DNA of 64,000 nucleotides from an uncultured Erythrobacter sp. GTDB taxonomy: Bacteria > Pseudomonadota > Alphaproteobacteria > Sphingomonadales > Sphingomonadaceae. How positions within the stretch are numbered: the first letter of the stretch is position 1; every line of letters begins with the position of its first letter. This document shows, piece after piece, positions 1-8,555 of this stretch. A program made the position numbers and the translations under genes. The notes below the pieces were generated by a model, which did not search any database, had not been told where the DNA came from, and saw only the letters and a program-made list of their open reading frames with translations. The DNA lies in contig CANLVN010000003.1 in the NCBI GenBank assembly GCA_947494705.1, positions 124,001 through 188,000 of the forward strand, given 5' to 3'.

Positions 1-1932
1 GCCTCGCTGTCCGCTTATGGCGCGACGGTTCTGGCAGATTATTCCTCGCCCTCGGGTGGGATCAATTCGGAAATGCTCGAGCTGCTCAGCGCGCTCTACA
101 ATGGCGAAATGCGCCCTGTGCGGCGCCCGGCGGACGACACCGATATTGGCCACATGTTGCCCTATCGCCGCTCCAGCTTCGGCCTCGATGCGATGGAGCT
201 TCGCGGTTCGGGCGAGCCAGACTTCGCCGCCATCCTTGGACTCAAGGATTACCCCGAGGCGACCTCTCCCGGCCTGCTAGACCCGCTCCTGCGGCTGCCC
301 TACGAAATGATCGTGACCGAAAGTTACGCGCCCAACGAGCGAACAACGGCGCGAGAGCGGATCGATCTCGCGCTGCGCCGGTCTCGTTCGGTCGACGAGG
401 AGGCCGCCACCGAACGCGCGGATATGATGGCCGCACGCGATGAACTGGGTAATGGCTCGGTCGGCTTCGGGGACCATCACCTGACCGTGCTGGTGCGCGA
501 ACGCTCGCTCGACCGGCTCGACGATGCGACCGCTGCCGCCGCCGCTGCATTGGCCGATACCGGCGCGATTGCGGTGCGCGAGGACACGAATCTCGAACCG
601 TCATTCTGGGCGCAATTCCCCGGTAACGAGGATTTCATCGTCCGCCGCGCCCTGATTTCCAGCGCCAATATGGCAAGCTTCGGCAGCTTCCATGGCTTCG
701 CGCTCGGCTCTTCGGGCAACAACCATTGGGGCGATGCGGTCACGCTGTTGGAAACGACCAGTGCGACCCCGTTCTTTTTCAACTTCCACCACGGCGACCT
801 CGGCAATTTCTCGGTCATCGGACCGTCTGGCTCGGGCAAGACGGTGGTGATGAATTTCCTCGCCGCGCAGGCGCAGAAGTTCAAGCCGCGCACAATCCTG
901 TTCGACAAGGATCGTGGGGCAGAGCTGTTTATTCGCGGGATCGGCGGGCGCTATGATCGGATAAACCCGGGTGAACCAACCGGCTTCAATCCGCTTGCCT
1001 TGCCCGATACGCCGTCAAACCGTGCCTTCCTACGCGACTGGCTGGGCGTTCTGCTCAAGGCCGAAGGCCCGGAGGAATATGCGACGCTGAGCGCGGCGGT
1101 CGATGCTACCTATGCAAACGCGCCGGACCTGCGTCGCCTGCGGCATTTCAAGGAGCTGCTTGCGGGGGCGCGTCGCCCCGAACCCGGTGACCTTGCCGAC
1201 CGATTGAGTGCGTGGATCGGCAATCCAGCCGGAGATGGCGGCGAACATGCCTGGTTGTTCGACAATGAACGCGACATGCTCGACCTCGACCAGCGTGTGC
1301 TTGGATTCGACATGACGCAGCTGCTTGAAAATCCGCGCCTGCGCACGCCGACCATGATGTATCTGTTCCACCGTATCGACCAGCGGCTGGACGGTGAGCC
1401 GACCATGATCCTGATCGACGAGGGCTGGAAAGCTCTTGACGATGAGGTGTTTGCCGCACGCATACGCGACTGGCTCAAGACTCTTCGTAAACGCAATGCG
1501 CTGGTCGGTTTCGCCACCCAATCGGCTCGCGACGCGCTCGAAAGCCGCATTTCCACCGCATTGGTGGAGCAGACCGCAACCATGGTCTTCATGCCCAATT
1601 CCCGCGCCCGGCCAGAGGATTATTGCGACGGCTTCGGCCTGACCGATCACGAACTCGCGCTGATCCGCAGTTTGCCTGCACATAGCCGCTGTTTCCTCGT
1701 GCGGCAGCCCGATGCGAGCGTCGTGGTGCGGCTCGACCTTTCGGGCGCTCCGGAGGTTCTCACCATCCTCTCGGGTCGCGAGGCCGCCGTGCGCCGCCTC
1801 GACCTGCTGCGCGAAGCGGTGGGCGATGCGCCGAGCGAATGGTATCCTGCACTCACCAATCGCGCATGGCCCGATGGCGGCAATGGCGAGCTTGGCGATG
1901 ACGGACTGCCCGTCTGGCAGGCGGCGGAATGA
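1..1932 (+). CDS. virB4: VirB4-family type IV secretion ATPase (5' partial)
   Basis: The reading frame is open from the first base of the window, so the N-terminus is missing; about 643 codons remain of a family usually near 800 aa. VirB4 proteins are hexameric ATPases on the cytoplasmic side of type IV secretion channels and energise pilus assembly and substrate transfer. A Walker A motif, GPSGSGKT, lies at nt 820-843. A Walker B-like MILIDEGWKAL follows at about nt 1405-1437, and then the conserved FATQSARDALES region. The stop codon overlaps the ATG of the next gene (ATGA), so translation is probably coupled to virB6. Family assignment is firm; whether the system moves DNA or effectors cannot be told. 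Confidence 0.93.
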   Translation, partial: ASLSAYGATVLADYSSPSGGINSEMLELLSALYNGEMRPVRRPADDTDIGHMLPYRRSSFGLDAMELRGSGEPDFAAILGLKDYPEATSPGLLDPLLRLPYEMIVTESYAPNERTTARERIDLALRRSRSVDEEAATERADMMAARDELGNGSVGFGDHHLTVLVRERSLDRLDDATAAAAAALADTGAIAVREDTNLEPSFWAQFPGNEDFIVRRALISSANMASFGSFHGFALGSSGNNHWGDAVTLLETTSATPFFFNFHHGDLGNFSVIGPSGSGKTVVMNFLAAQAQKFKPRTILFDKDRGAELFIRGIGGRYDRINPGEPTGFNPLALPDTPSNRAFLRDWLGVLLKAEGPEEYATLSAAVDATYANAPDLRRLRHFKELLAGARRPEPGDLADRLSAWIGNPAGDGGEHAWLFDNERDMLDLDQRVLGFDMTQLLENPRLRTPTMMYLFHRIDQRLDGEPTMILIDEGWKALDDEVFAARIRDWLKTLRKRNALVGFATQSARDALESRISTALVEQTATMVFMPNSRARPEDYCDGFGLTDHELALIRSLPAHSRCFLVRQPDASVVVRLDLSGAPEVLTILSGREAAVRRLDLLREAVGDAPSEWYPALTNRAWPDGGNGELGDDGLPVWQAAE

Positions 1933-3113
1933 CGACGAGTTGCGATCTCGCCGCCCAGGATATGGGCACCGGTGTCGCAGGCGCGCTGACTGCGGTTGAC
2001 TGCATCGCCGGTCAGGTCAGCGAGCAGGCATTCAACCGCCTGTTCGGCCCCGAGGGCGAACTCGGTACGGTCCTTCCGATCCTGCTGACGCTATACGTCG
2101 CGTTCTTCGGCATCAGCCTGATGCTGGGTCGCTCGAACCTCTCGGTACGCGCGGTCATCCCCAAGATGATGACGATTGGCCTGGTTCTTACCTTCGCGAC
2201 AAGTTTCGCGGCGTTCCAGACCGTGTTCTACAACCTGATCGTGCTCGGCCCGAACTATATAGCCGGAATCATCACTGACACCGGCGGAGCGGACGCGACG
2301 GCGAATTTCGCGGCCAAACTCGATATCGTATTCCTCGCCGTTCAGGAGGCTTCGACCGGCCAGGAAGACATCAGTGCCTTTTCGCCGCCAGGTATGATGT
2401 GGCTGGGCGCGATGCTCTTGCTGCTCGGCACGGTCGGCTTGCTTGTGACGGCCCGCATAGGTCTGGCTCTGTTGCTGGCGGTGGGGCCGATTTTCGTGGT
2501 GCTGGCGCTTTTCAATGGCACGCGCGGACTGTTCGTGGGCTGGCTCAAGGGGCTGGTGATGCTTGCGCTCGCGCCGCTTTTCGCGGTGGTGGGCGGATCG
2601 ATCATGCTTGAGATGGCCGTGCCAATCCTTGCCGCGTTGGTCGCCACGCCGGGCCAGATCGACCAGCAGGCGGCAATGGCTTTCTTCCTAGTGGGCGCGG
2701 TCCATATGGCGCTGATGTTCATGATCCTGAAGGTAGCGACGAGCATGGTTGCAGGGTGGGAGGTCTTTGGTCTTGCGACACCCGATAAGCTGGATGAACG
2801 TGCTTCCGATGTGTCGCGTCCAGCTTCTGCCCCATCGGCGGTGCAACCTGCCCCGGCACGTGCGGGACAAGTCGCCCCGGCGGCCAGCAGCGTTGCCGCG
2901 CAACGCCGGGTCAATGTCGCCATGCCGACGACGAGTGCGGCCAACGACACCGGCGGCGCCAGTGTGACGACACGCGAAACGAAGGTCTATGCGACTTCTT
3001 CAGGCAATGGTCAGCCGGTGCCATCTAGCCAAGCCGCCTCGCGCACGCGGGGGATCGGCAACCGCTTCCGCACGGCGGGGCAGAAAAAGACACTTACGGA
3101 GACACGCAGATGA
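1929..3113 (+). CDS. virB6: VirB6/TrbL-family inner-membrane channel protein
   Basis: This 394-aa polytopic membrane protein has hydrophobic segments around residues 45-60, 75-95, 155-180, 185-205, 210-235 and 250-275. The C-terminal third, roughly residues 285-394, is hydrophilic and rich in Ser, Ala, Pro and Thr. Its size, the central membrane block and its place directly after virB4 identify VirB6, the polytopic inner-membrane part of the secretion channel. The start overlaps the virB4 stop and the stop overlaps the virB9 start. The low-complexity tail is longer than in textbook VirB6 and resembles TrbL/VirB6 variants. Confidence 0.85.
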   Translation: MTTSCDLAAQDMGTGVAGALTAVDCIAGQVSEQAFNRLFGPEGELGTVLPILLTLYVAFFGISLMLGRSNLSVRAVIPKMMTIGLVLTFATSFAAFQTVFYNLIVLGPNYIAGIITDTGGADATANFAAKLDIVFLAVQEASTGQEDISAFSPPGMMWLGAMLLLLGTVGLLVTARIGLALLLAVGPIFVVLALFNGTRGLFVGWLKGLVMLALAPLFAVVGGSIMLEMAVPILAALVATPGQIDQQAAMAFFLVGAVHMALMFMILKVATSMVAGWEVFGLATPDKLDERASDVSRPASAPSAVQPAPARAGQVAPAASSVAAQRRVNVAMPTTSAANDTGGASVTTRETKVYATSSGNGQPVPSSQAASRTRGIGNRFRTAGQKKTLTETRR

Positions 3114-3961
3114 CGCGCGCCGACACATCTCGGCTTCCCCTGATCTTGCTGATTGGCAGCGTGGCGCTTGCCGCGCCGCTTGCCGCGCAGGGCACGGCCA
3201 ATACAACAGATGCGGTCGAGCGCACTGCACCTGTCGATCCGAGAATTGTAACGAAGGTATTCGACGAAGCGCAGGTCTTCACGATCAAGGGCAAGGTCAA
3301 GGTCCAGACCACGATCAAGTTCGCCCCCGACGAAACGATCCAGAATGTCGGCATCGGTGACAGCAACGCCTGGCAGGTGCAGCCCAACGCGGCACAGACG
3401 CTGCTCTTTATCAAGCCGCTCGCGCCCAGCGCGCGCACCAACATGACCGTGGTGACGAACCGTCGCACCTACCTGTTCGATCTTGTTGCCTCGCCCAGCA
3501 ATTCGCCGCTTTACGTGATGCAGTTCCGCTATCCGGAACTCGAAGCGGCTGCTGCAGAGGCCGCACTCGCCGCTTCGGAACGCGAAGAGCGCCGGGAGGC
3601 AAACTCGGTCGAGCTTGCCGCCGCCAACGACCCTTACGCGGTCAGCGATCCCGCCTCGCTCAACTTTGCATGGGAAGGCGACGGCGAAACCGATCTGCTG
3701 CCCGCGCGTGCCTATGACGACGGTCTCGCAGTATTCCTAACCTGGCCCGCGGACACAGCCATTCCGGCAATCCTCGTCACGAACGCCGATGGCGAGGAAG
3801 GGCCGGTGAACTTCACCGTTCGCGGAGAAACGGTCGTGGTCGACACCGTCCCGGCACAGATTATCCTGCGCTCAGGCGGGGAAACTGCTACTCTGACGAA
3901 TAATGGGTCCGCTGGTTCTCGCAGCGCCAGCGCTACTCGCGAAAGGCGCCGTGGATCATGA
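3110..3961 (+). CDS. virB9: VirB9/TrbG-family outer-membrane core component
   Basis: This 283-aa secreted protein begins with a signal peptide (hydrophobic LILLIGSVALAAPLAAQ, residues 11-27). The body carries VirB9 hallmarks: an N-terminal beta domain with IGDSNAWQVQPNAAQTLLFI at about residues 82-101, TNMTVVTNRRTYLFDL at about residues 110-125, and a C-terminal domain with FAWEGDGE and FTVRGETVVVDTVPAQIILR-type strands. VirB9 forms the outer-membrane core ring with VirB10 and VirB7. VirB8 normally sits between VirB6 and VirB9; here virB9 follows virB6 directly with an ATGA overlap. Confidence 0.9.
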   Translation: MTRADTSRLPLILLIGSVALAAPLAAQGTANTTDAVERTAPVDPRIVTKVFDEAQVFTIKGKVKVQTTIKFAPDETIQNVGIGDSNAWQVQPNAAQTLLFIKPLAPSARTNMTVVTNRRTYLFDLVASPSNSPLYVMQFRYPELEAAAAEAALAASEREERREANSVELAAANDPYAVSDPASLNFAWEGDGETDLLPARAYDDGLAVFLTWPADTAIPAILVTNADGEEGPVNFTVRGETVVVDTVPAQIILRSGGETATLTNNGSAGSRSASATRERRRGS

Positions 3962-4011
3962 CAACCGCCTTTGAAAAACTGCCCGTTACCTACACTGCGG
4001 AGATGGAATAA
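3958..4011 (+). CDS. 17-codon linker ORF between virB9 and virB10
   Basis: An ATG that overlaps the virB9 stop (ATGA, nt 3958-3961) opens a 17-codon frame, MTTAFEKLPVTYTAEME. Its TAA overlaps the ATG of virB10 (TAATG, nt 4009-4013). The frame therefore bridges the two genes with stop/start overlaps at both ends. It could be a translational-coupling leader for virB10 or the remnant of a lost small gene. No product is known and expression is inferred only from the geometry. Confidence 0.4.
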   Translation: MTTAFEKLPVTYTAEME

Positions 4012-5138
4012 TGCGTCTTGCCATGCGTCTTCCGCCCAAGAAGGGCGACACTACAGAAGTCGATCCGCGCGAAGGCGAATCCGCCGACGTTATCGACCTT
4101 GCAAGCCGGAACGGCTATTCCGCTGTGGCCCAGCGAAAGACCAAGACGGAAGGATTGGGCCTGGCCGCTGGCGTGGCCATTGTCGGTCTGCTGGGGGCTG
4201 TCACCTTCTGGGCAATGAACGCGGCGCAAATGCCAGAGCCGGAAACGACTGGAAATCCCGTGCCGGCCCAGGCTGCTGCGCCTGTCGCAACCCCGGCTGC
4301 TCAACCTGCCGCCCCGGTGGCCGAACCCGTCGTGTCGCGCCCGGACCCTGCGCCCGCGCCAATTTACGCCAATCCGCCCAGTGTTTCGGTAGGAATCGCG
4401 TCCAACCCGTACGACAGCCCTAGCATGGTGTTCGACGCCAGCCGTGCGACCCGGTCGAACCCGCTTTCCGAAGCAGCCACGGCGAATGCGGCCGCCGGTA
4501 TCGGTGCGGCAGCGGGGGATTCCGCAGCTGGCGGCGCGGCTTCGGCTTTCGCAAGCCGGATCGGCGGTGTGGGTGGCGCTCCGGCACAGGCGCGGGCGAT
4601 GACCAATCCCTCGACCACGGTGACCGAAGGCACGATGATCCCCGCGATCCTCGAGACCGCGATTAACACCGACGTGCCCGGCTATGTCCGGGCCGTGGTG
4701 AGCCAGGACGTACGCAGCTTCGATGGCACGCGCGTGCTCGTCCCGCGTTCGTCGCGCCTGATCGGCCAGTATCAGTCGGGCGTCCAACAGGGTCAGAAAC
4801 GAGCCTATGTCATCTGGACTCGGCTGATCCGTCCCGATGGCGCTTCGGTCAACATCGCTTCACCCGCAGTCGCGTTCGACGGCACAACAGGCCTCGCTGG
4901 AAATGTAGACAACAAGTTCTTCAGCCGCTTCGGCTCGGCCATGTTGTTGTCGGTGATTGACGGGCTTGCGGCGGTTGCCTCGGGCGGTGCCTCGCTCGTC
5001 CTTGGCGGCGGGCAGAGCGCGGCTAGCACAGCGCTTCAGCAAGACGGCCAGATCGGCCCGACCATTCGCGTGCGGATGGGCGAACCGATCCGGGTGTTCA
5101 CCGCGCGCGACCTGGATTTCAGCCAGGTTGGCGACTGA
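4011..5138 (+). CDS. virB10: VirB10/TrbI-family scaffold protein
   Basis: This 375-aa bitopic protein has a short cytoplasmic N-terminus, one membrane helix at about residues 49-69, a long Pro/Ala-rich periplasmic linker (about residues 73-115) and a C-terminal TrbI domain. The domain is recognised by ITEGTMIPAILETAINTD-type and PGYVRAVVSQDV strands at about residues 205-235 and the LVPRSSRLIGQYQSG motif near 245-260. VirB10 spans both membranes and couples the ATPases to the outer-membrane pore. Two in-frame ATGs (4011 and 4023) are possible; the first overlaps the upstream stop and is preferred. Confidence 0.92.
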   Translation: MRLAMRLPPKKGDTTEVDPREGESADVIDLASRNGYSAVAQRKTKTEGLGLAAGVAIVGLLGAVTFWAMNAAQMPEPETTGNPVPAQAAAPVATPAAQPAAPVAEPVVSRPDPAPAPIYANPPSVSVGIASNPYDSPSMVFDASRATRSNPLSEAATANAAAGIGAAAGDSAAGGAASAFASRIGGVGGAPAQARAMTNPSTTVTEGTMIPAILETAINTDVPGYVRAVVSQDVRSFDGTRVLVPRSSRLIGQYQSGVQQGQKRAYVIWTRLIRPDGASVNIASPAVAFDGTTGLAGNVDNKFFSRFGSAMLLSVIDGLAAVASGGASLVLGGGQSAASTALQQDGQIGPTIRVRMGEPIRVFTARDLDFSQVGD

Positions 5139-5159
5139 GCCCGCGACCCTGCGACAACC

Positions 5160-6221
5160 ATGACCGCCGATATCCATCCCTTTTCCGGCACACCGCATCC
5201 CGGCAGCGAGCCGGGTGATGGAGCCGATACGGTCAAGACACCAACCGACGCTTTCGCCGCGATCGGAGGTGAGCGCAGTGTCTACCTCGAAGCCTATCTG
5301 GCGCCGTTCAAGCGCTGGCTCGACAACGACAGCGTGACAGAGATCATGGTGAACGGCCCCGGCGAAGTCTGGATCGAGGATGCCAGCGATCCCGGGATCA
5401 AGAAAATTGTCACCCCCGAGATTGACGACCGCCTCGTGCAGCGTCTGGCCGAACAAGTCGCGCGGGTCAGCCATCAGGGTATCAACCGTGAACACCCGCT
5501 GCTCGGCGCGACATTACCCGACGGTGCACGTATTCAGTTTTGCGGCCCGCCAGCGAGCCGCAAGCACTGGATCATGGCGATCCGTCGTCACCGCAGCCTC
5601 AATCTTCCGCTCGACGCTTACGACACGGGGCCTCTCGCTGGCGAGCAAGTCATCGAAATGCCCGACCCCCAGGCTCAGCCGATCAACTATTTGCGCGAAG
5701 CGATCCGTCATCGCCGCACGATCCTGATATCGGGCGGGACGAGCACCGGTAAAACGACTTTCCTCAACGCCATGCTCGGCGAGATCCCGCCGCATGAGCG
5801 TGTTGTGCTGGTCGAGGATACGCCTGAGCTCAAATTCCCGGGCGAGAACTCGGTCGGCCTGGTCGCGGTCAAGGGCGAGCTGGGTGAAGCGAAGGTCACG
5901 CCCAACGAGCTTCTGCAAGCCGCCTTGCGTCTGCGTCCCGACCGCATCGTTTTAGGTGAGCTTCGCGGTGCGGAGAGCGTGTCATTCCTGCGCGCGATCA
6001 ACACCGGTCATCCGGGCAGCTTCTCGACCATACACGCGAACAGCCTGAAGGGCGCGCTCGAACAGCTGTCGCTCATGGTGATGCAGACCGGCATCGGGCT
6101 GACCCGATCCGACACGATTGAATACGCCGCTAGCGTGATCGACGTGATCGTCCAGCTGGGCCGCGACGCCAATGGAAAGCGCGGCATTACCGCCATCGCG
6201 GACAGCAAATCGCTGGTCTGA
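5160..6221 (+). CDS. virB11: VirB11/TrbB-family secretion ATPase
   Basis: This 353-aa protein is full length for VirB11, a hexameric ATPase that works with VirB4 and controls pilus assembly and substrate translocation. The N-terminal domain contains EIMVNGPGEVWIE. The C-terminal domain has Walker A GGTSTGKTT at about residues 192-200, the Asp box LVEDTPEL, Walker B-like LRPDRIVLGELRG and the His box GHPGSFSTIHAN. It lies 21 bp after virB10 and closes the visible operon. The next gene, ppk, is 120 bp away behind its own regulatory region. Confidence 0.94.
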   Translation: MTADIHPFSGTPHPGSEPGDGADTVKTPTDAFAAIGGERSVYLEAYLAPFKRWLDNDSVTEIMVNGPGEVWIEDASDPGIKKIVTPEIDDRLVQRLAEQVARVSHQGINREHPLLGATLPDGARIQFCGPPASRKHWIMAIRRHRSLNLPLDAYDTGPLAGEQVIEMPDPQAQPINYLREAIRHRRTILISGGTSTGKTTFLNAMLGEIPPHERVVLVEDTPELKFPGENSVGLVAVKGELGEAKVTPNELLQAALRLRPDRIVLGELRGAESVSFLRAINTGHPGSFSTIHANSLKGALEQLSLMVMQTGIGLTRSDTIEYAASVIDVIVQLGRDANGKRGITAIADSKSLV

Positions 6222-6241
6222 CGCGGCGCGGGCGGCGGAAC

Positions 6242-6261
6242 TGACAATCATGTGACAATCA
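6242..6261 (+). promoter_or_regulatory. PHO-box-like direct repeat upstream of ppk
   Basis: The nonamer TGACAATCA occurs at 6242-6250 and again at 6253-6261, exactly 11 bp apart. Read on the other strand this is two TTGTCA-type heptamers separated by 4 bp. That matches the architecture of PhoB boxes (CTGTCAT, 4 bp, CTGTCAT), though not every base. It sits about 80 bp upstream of ppk, whose homologues are PhoB-regulated in several proteobacteria. Regulation by PhoB is inferred. Confidence 0.55.
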
Positions 6262-6341
6262 CCATCCGGTGATTTACACGATGCGCGTGGACGAACATGG
6301 GGCGGAGAAACGCCAGAGCCGACCGGAGCCAAACCGACGCG

Positions 6342-8555
6342 ATGAACATCCAATCCCCGACCAAGGACCAACCGGTTTCCGCCGCGTCTCCGCCGTCGGC
6401 GCCATCTGCTACGATAGCGCATGGTGGAGAGGCCTATTTCAATCGCGAACTGTCCTGGCTGGCCTTCAACGAGCGTGTTCTCGCAGAAGCCTGTAACGAG
6501 CGTTACCCGCTGCTGGAACGACTGCGGTTTCTGTCGATCTCGGGAAGCAATCTCGACGAATTCATGATGATCCGCGTAGCGGGTCTGGTGGGACAAGCGC
6601 AGCGCGGCATCATCAAGCCGGCGATCGACGGTCGCACGCCGACGCAGCAACTTTCCGCAATTCGCGAGAAATTGGCCGAGCTGTCTTCACGGCAGCAGGA
6701 TATCTGGCGCGACCTGCACCGTCGACTTGCCGATGCCGATATTCACATCGCCGATGAACAGCGGGTCAAACCTGCCGCGCACAAATGGCTCGAAGCGTTC
6801 TTCCTCGAAGAAATCCTTCCGGTGATCACCCCGCTGGCGCTCGATCCGGCTCATCCCTTTCCCTTCGTCCATAACGAGGGGATGGGTCTGCTTTTCACGC
6901 TGACCCGCGATGCCGATCAGGAGCAGATCGTCGAAATGATCCTGATCCCCACTGCCCTGCCGCGTTTCGTGCGCGTGCCGGGCGATATCGCCGGTGCTGG
7001 CGAAGCGCTCTACATTTCGATTGCGAGCCTGATCCAGCGTTATGCCAAGAAGCTCTTCCCCGGCTTCACCATCGAGGGCGACGGTTTGTTCCGCGTGCTG
7101 CGCGACAGCGATATCGAGATCGAGGAAGAGGCCGAAGACCTCGTGCGCACCTTCCGAAGTGCAATCCAGCGGCGCAGGCGCGGACAGGTGATCCAGCTAG
7201 AGCTCGAAGAGGATTTCGACCCACAAGCCGAGGCGATGCTGCTCGAAAAGCTCGGCGTCCACGAAGCGGCGGTTATCAAGACCGACGGCATGATCGGGAT
7301 CGACGGTCTGGCCGAGATTGTTGATGAGGATCGTCCGGACCTCAAGTTCGATGCCTATTCGCCCCGCTATCCGGAGCGTATTCGCGAACATGACGGCGAT
7401 GCGTTTTCCGCGATCCGGGAAAAGGACATCGTCATCCACCACCCGTATGAGAGCTTCGAGGTGGTGGTCGACTTCATCCGCCAAGCGGCAGCCGATCCTG
7501 ATGTGGTTGCTATCAAGCAGACGCTGTATCGCGCAGGATCTCAATCTGCGGTCATCAACGCGCTGATCGAGGCGGCGGAGAACGGCAAATCGGTGACTGC
7601 CGTGGTCGAGTTGAAGGCACGTTTCGACGAAGAGCAGAACCTGAAATGGGCGACCAAGCTCGAACGCGCCGGCGTCCAGGTGATCTACGGCTTCACGGAT
7701 TGGAAAACCCACGCGAAAATTGCCATGGTCGTGCGCCGCGAGGAGAGCGGTTTTCGCACTTATTGCCACTTCGGCACAGGCAATTATCACCCCGTCACGG
7801 CTAAGATATACACCGACCTCAGCTTCTTCACTGCCAATCCCAAGCTTGGGCGCGATGCAGCGAAGATGATGAATTTCGTGACCGGCTATGTCGAACCGCA
7901 CGAACTCGAACTGATCTCGATCGCACCGCTGGACCTGCGACAGGAAATCTATCGCAGGATCGATATCGAGATCGCTAATGCCGAGAAAGGCAAGCCAGCG
8001 GCGATCTGGATGAAGTGCAACCAGATTACAGACGAAGGCATGATCGACCGGCTCTATGCGGCGAGCAACGCCGGTGTGCAGGTCGAACTGTTATGCCGCG
8101 GTATCTGCTGCCTGCGTCCAGGCGTGGAAGGTCTGAGCGAGAACATCCGGGTCAAATCGATCATCGGTCGCTTCCTTGAGCACAGCCGCATCTATGCCTT
8201 TGCCAACGGGCGGGCGATGCCGGGGGTGCATTCGGCCGTCTACATCTCCTCGGCAGACTTGATGGGGCGTAACCTCGATCGCCGGGTCGAAAGCCTGATC
8301 CCAATCAAGAACCGGACAGTCCACGACCAGATTTTGCAGCAGGTGCTACTCGCCAACATGCTGGATACCGAGCAAAGCTGGTGGCTGCACGCCGATGGCA
8401 GCTATTCGCGCGTCGAGACAGCGATGGATGACGGGGGCAAGCCCTTCAATTGCCACCGCTATTTCATGACCAACCCCTCGCTTTCGGGGCGTGGCGGCTC
8501 GCTCGAAGCGGGCGGGGTGCCGAAACTCTCGCTGCGCAAGGGCCGAGCCGGATGA
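6342..8555 (+). CDS. ppk: Polyphosphate kinase 1
   Basis: This is a 737-aa PPK1, which reversibly polymerises the gamma phosphate of ATP into inorganic polyphosphate. Domain order is typical: an N-terminal helical domain with FNRELSWLAFNERVL near residue 33 and ISGSNLDEFMMIR near residue 66, a head domain, then two phospholipase-D-like C domains. The second half contains YCHFGTGNYHP (autophosphorylated-His region) and FLEHSRIYAFANGR. The ATG at 6342 is preferred; an earlier in-frame ATG at 6297 would add 15 residues rich in Arg and unlike the family. The stop overlaps the ppx start (ATGA), so the synthesising and degrading enzymes are translationally coupled. Confidence 0.96.
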   Translation: MNIQSPTKDQPVSAASPPSAPSATIAHGGEAYFNRELSWLAFNERVLAEACNERYPLLERLRFLSISGSNLDEFMMIRVAGLVGQAQRGIIKPAIDGRTPTQQLSAIREKLAELSSRQQDIWRDLHRRLADADIHIADEQRVKPAAHKWLEAFFLEEILPVITPLALDPAHPFPFVHNEGMGLLFTLTRDADQEQIVEMILIPTALPRFVRVPGDIAGAGEALYISIASLIQRYAKKLFPGFTIEGDGLFRVLRDSDIEIEEEAEDLVRTFRSAIQRRRRGQVIQLELEEDFDPQAEAMLLEKLGVHEAAVIKTDGMIGIDGLAEIVDEDRPDLKFDAYSPRYPERIREHDGDAFSAIREKDIVIHHPYESFEVVVDFIRQAAADPDVVAIKQTLYRAGSQSAVINALIEAAENGKSVTAVVELKARFDEEQNLKWATKLERAGVQVIYGFTDWKTHAKIAMVVRREESGFRTYCHFGTGNYHPVTAKIYTDLSFFTANPKLGRDAAKMMNFVTGYVEPHELELISIAPLDLRQEIYRRIDIEIANAEKGKPAAIWMKCNQITDEGMIDRLYAASNAGVQVELLCRGICCLRPGVEGLSENIRVKSIIGRFLEHSRIYAFANGRAMPGVHSAVYISSADLMGRNLDRRVESLIPIKNRTVHDQILQQVLLANMLDTEQSWWLHADGSYSRVETAMDDGGKPFNCHRYFMTNPSLSGRGGSLEAGGVPKLSLRKGRAG

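Noticed and set aside
1..6221. Type IV secretion genes and the tRNA-Ser integrase as two ends of one integrative conjugative element
   Set aside because: More than 50 kb of core genes (nusA, infB, rpsO, pnp, cheA, leuC) lie between them and no relaxase or coupling protein is visible, so a single element is not supported.
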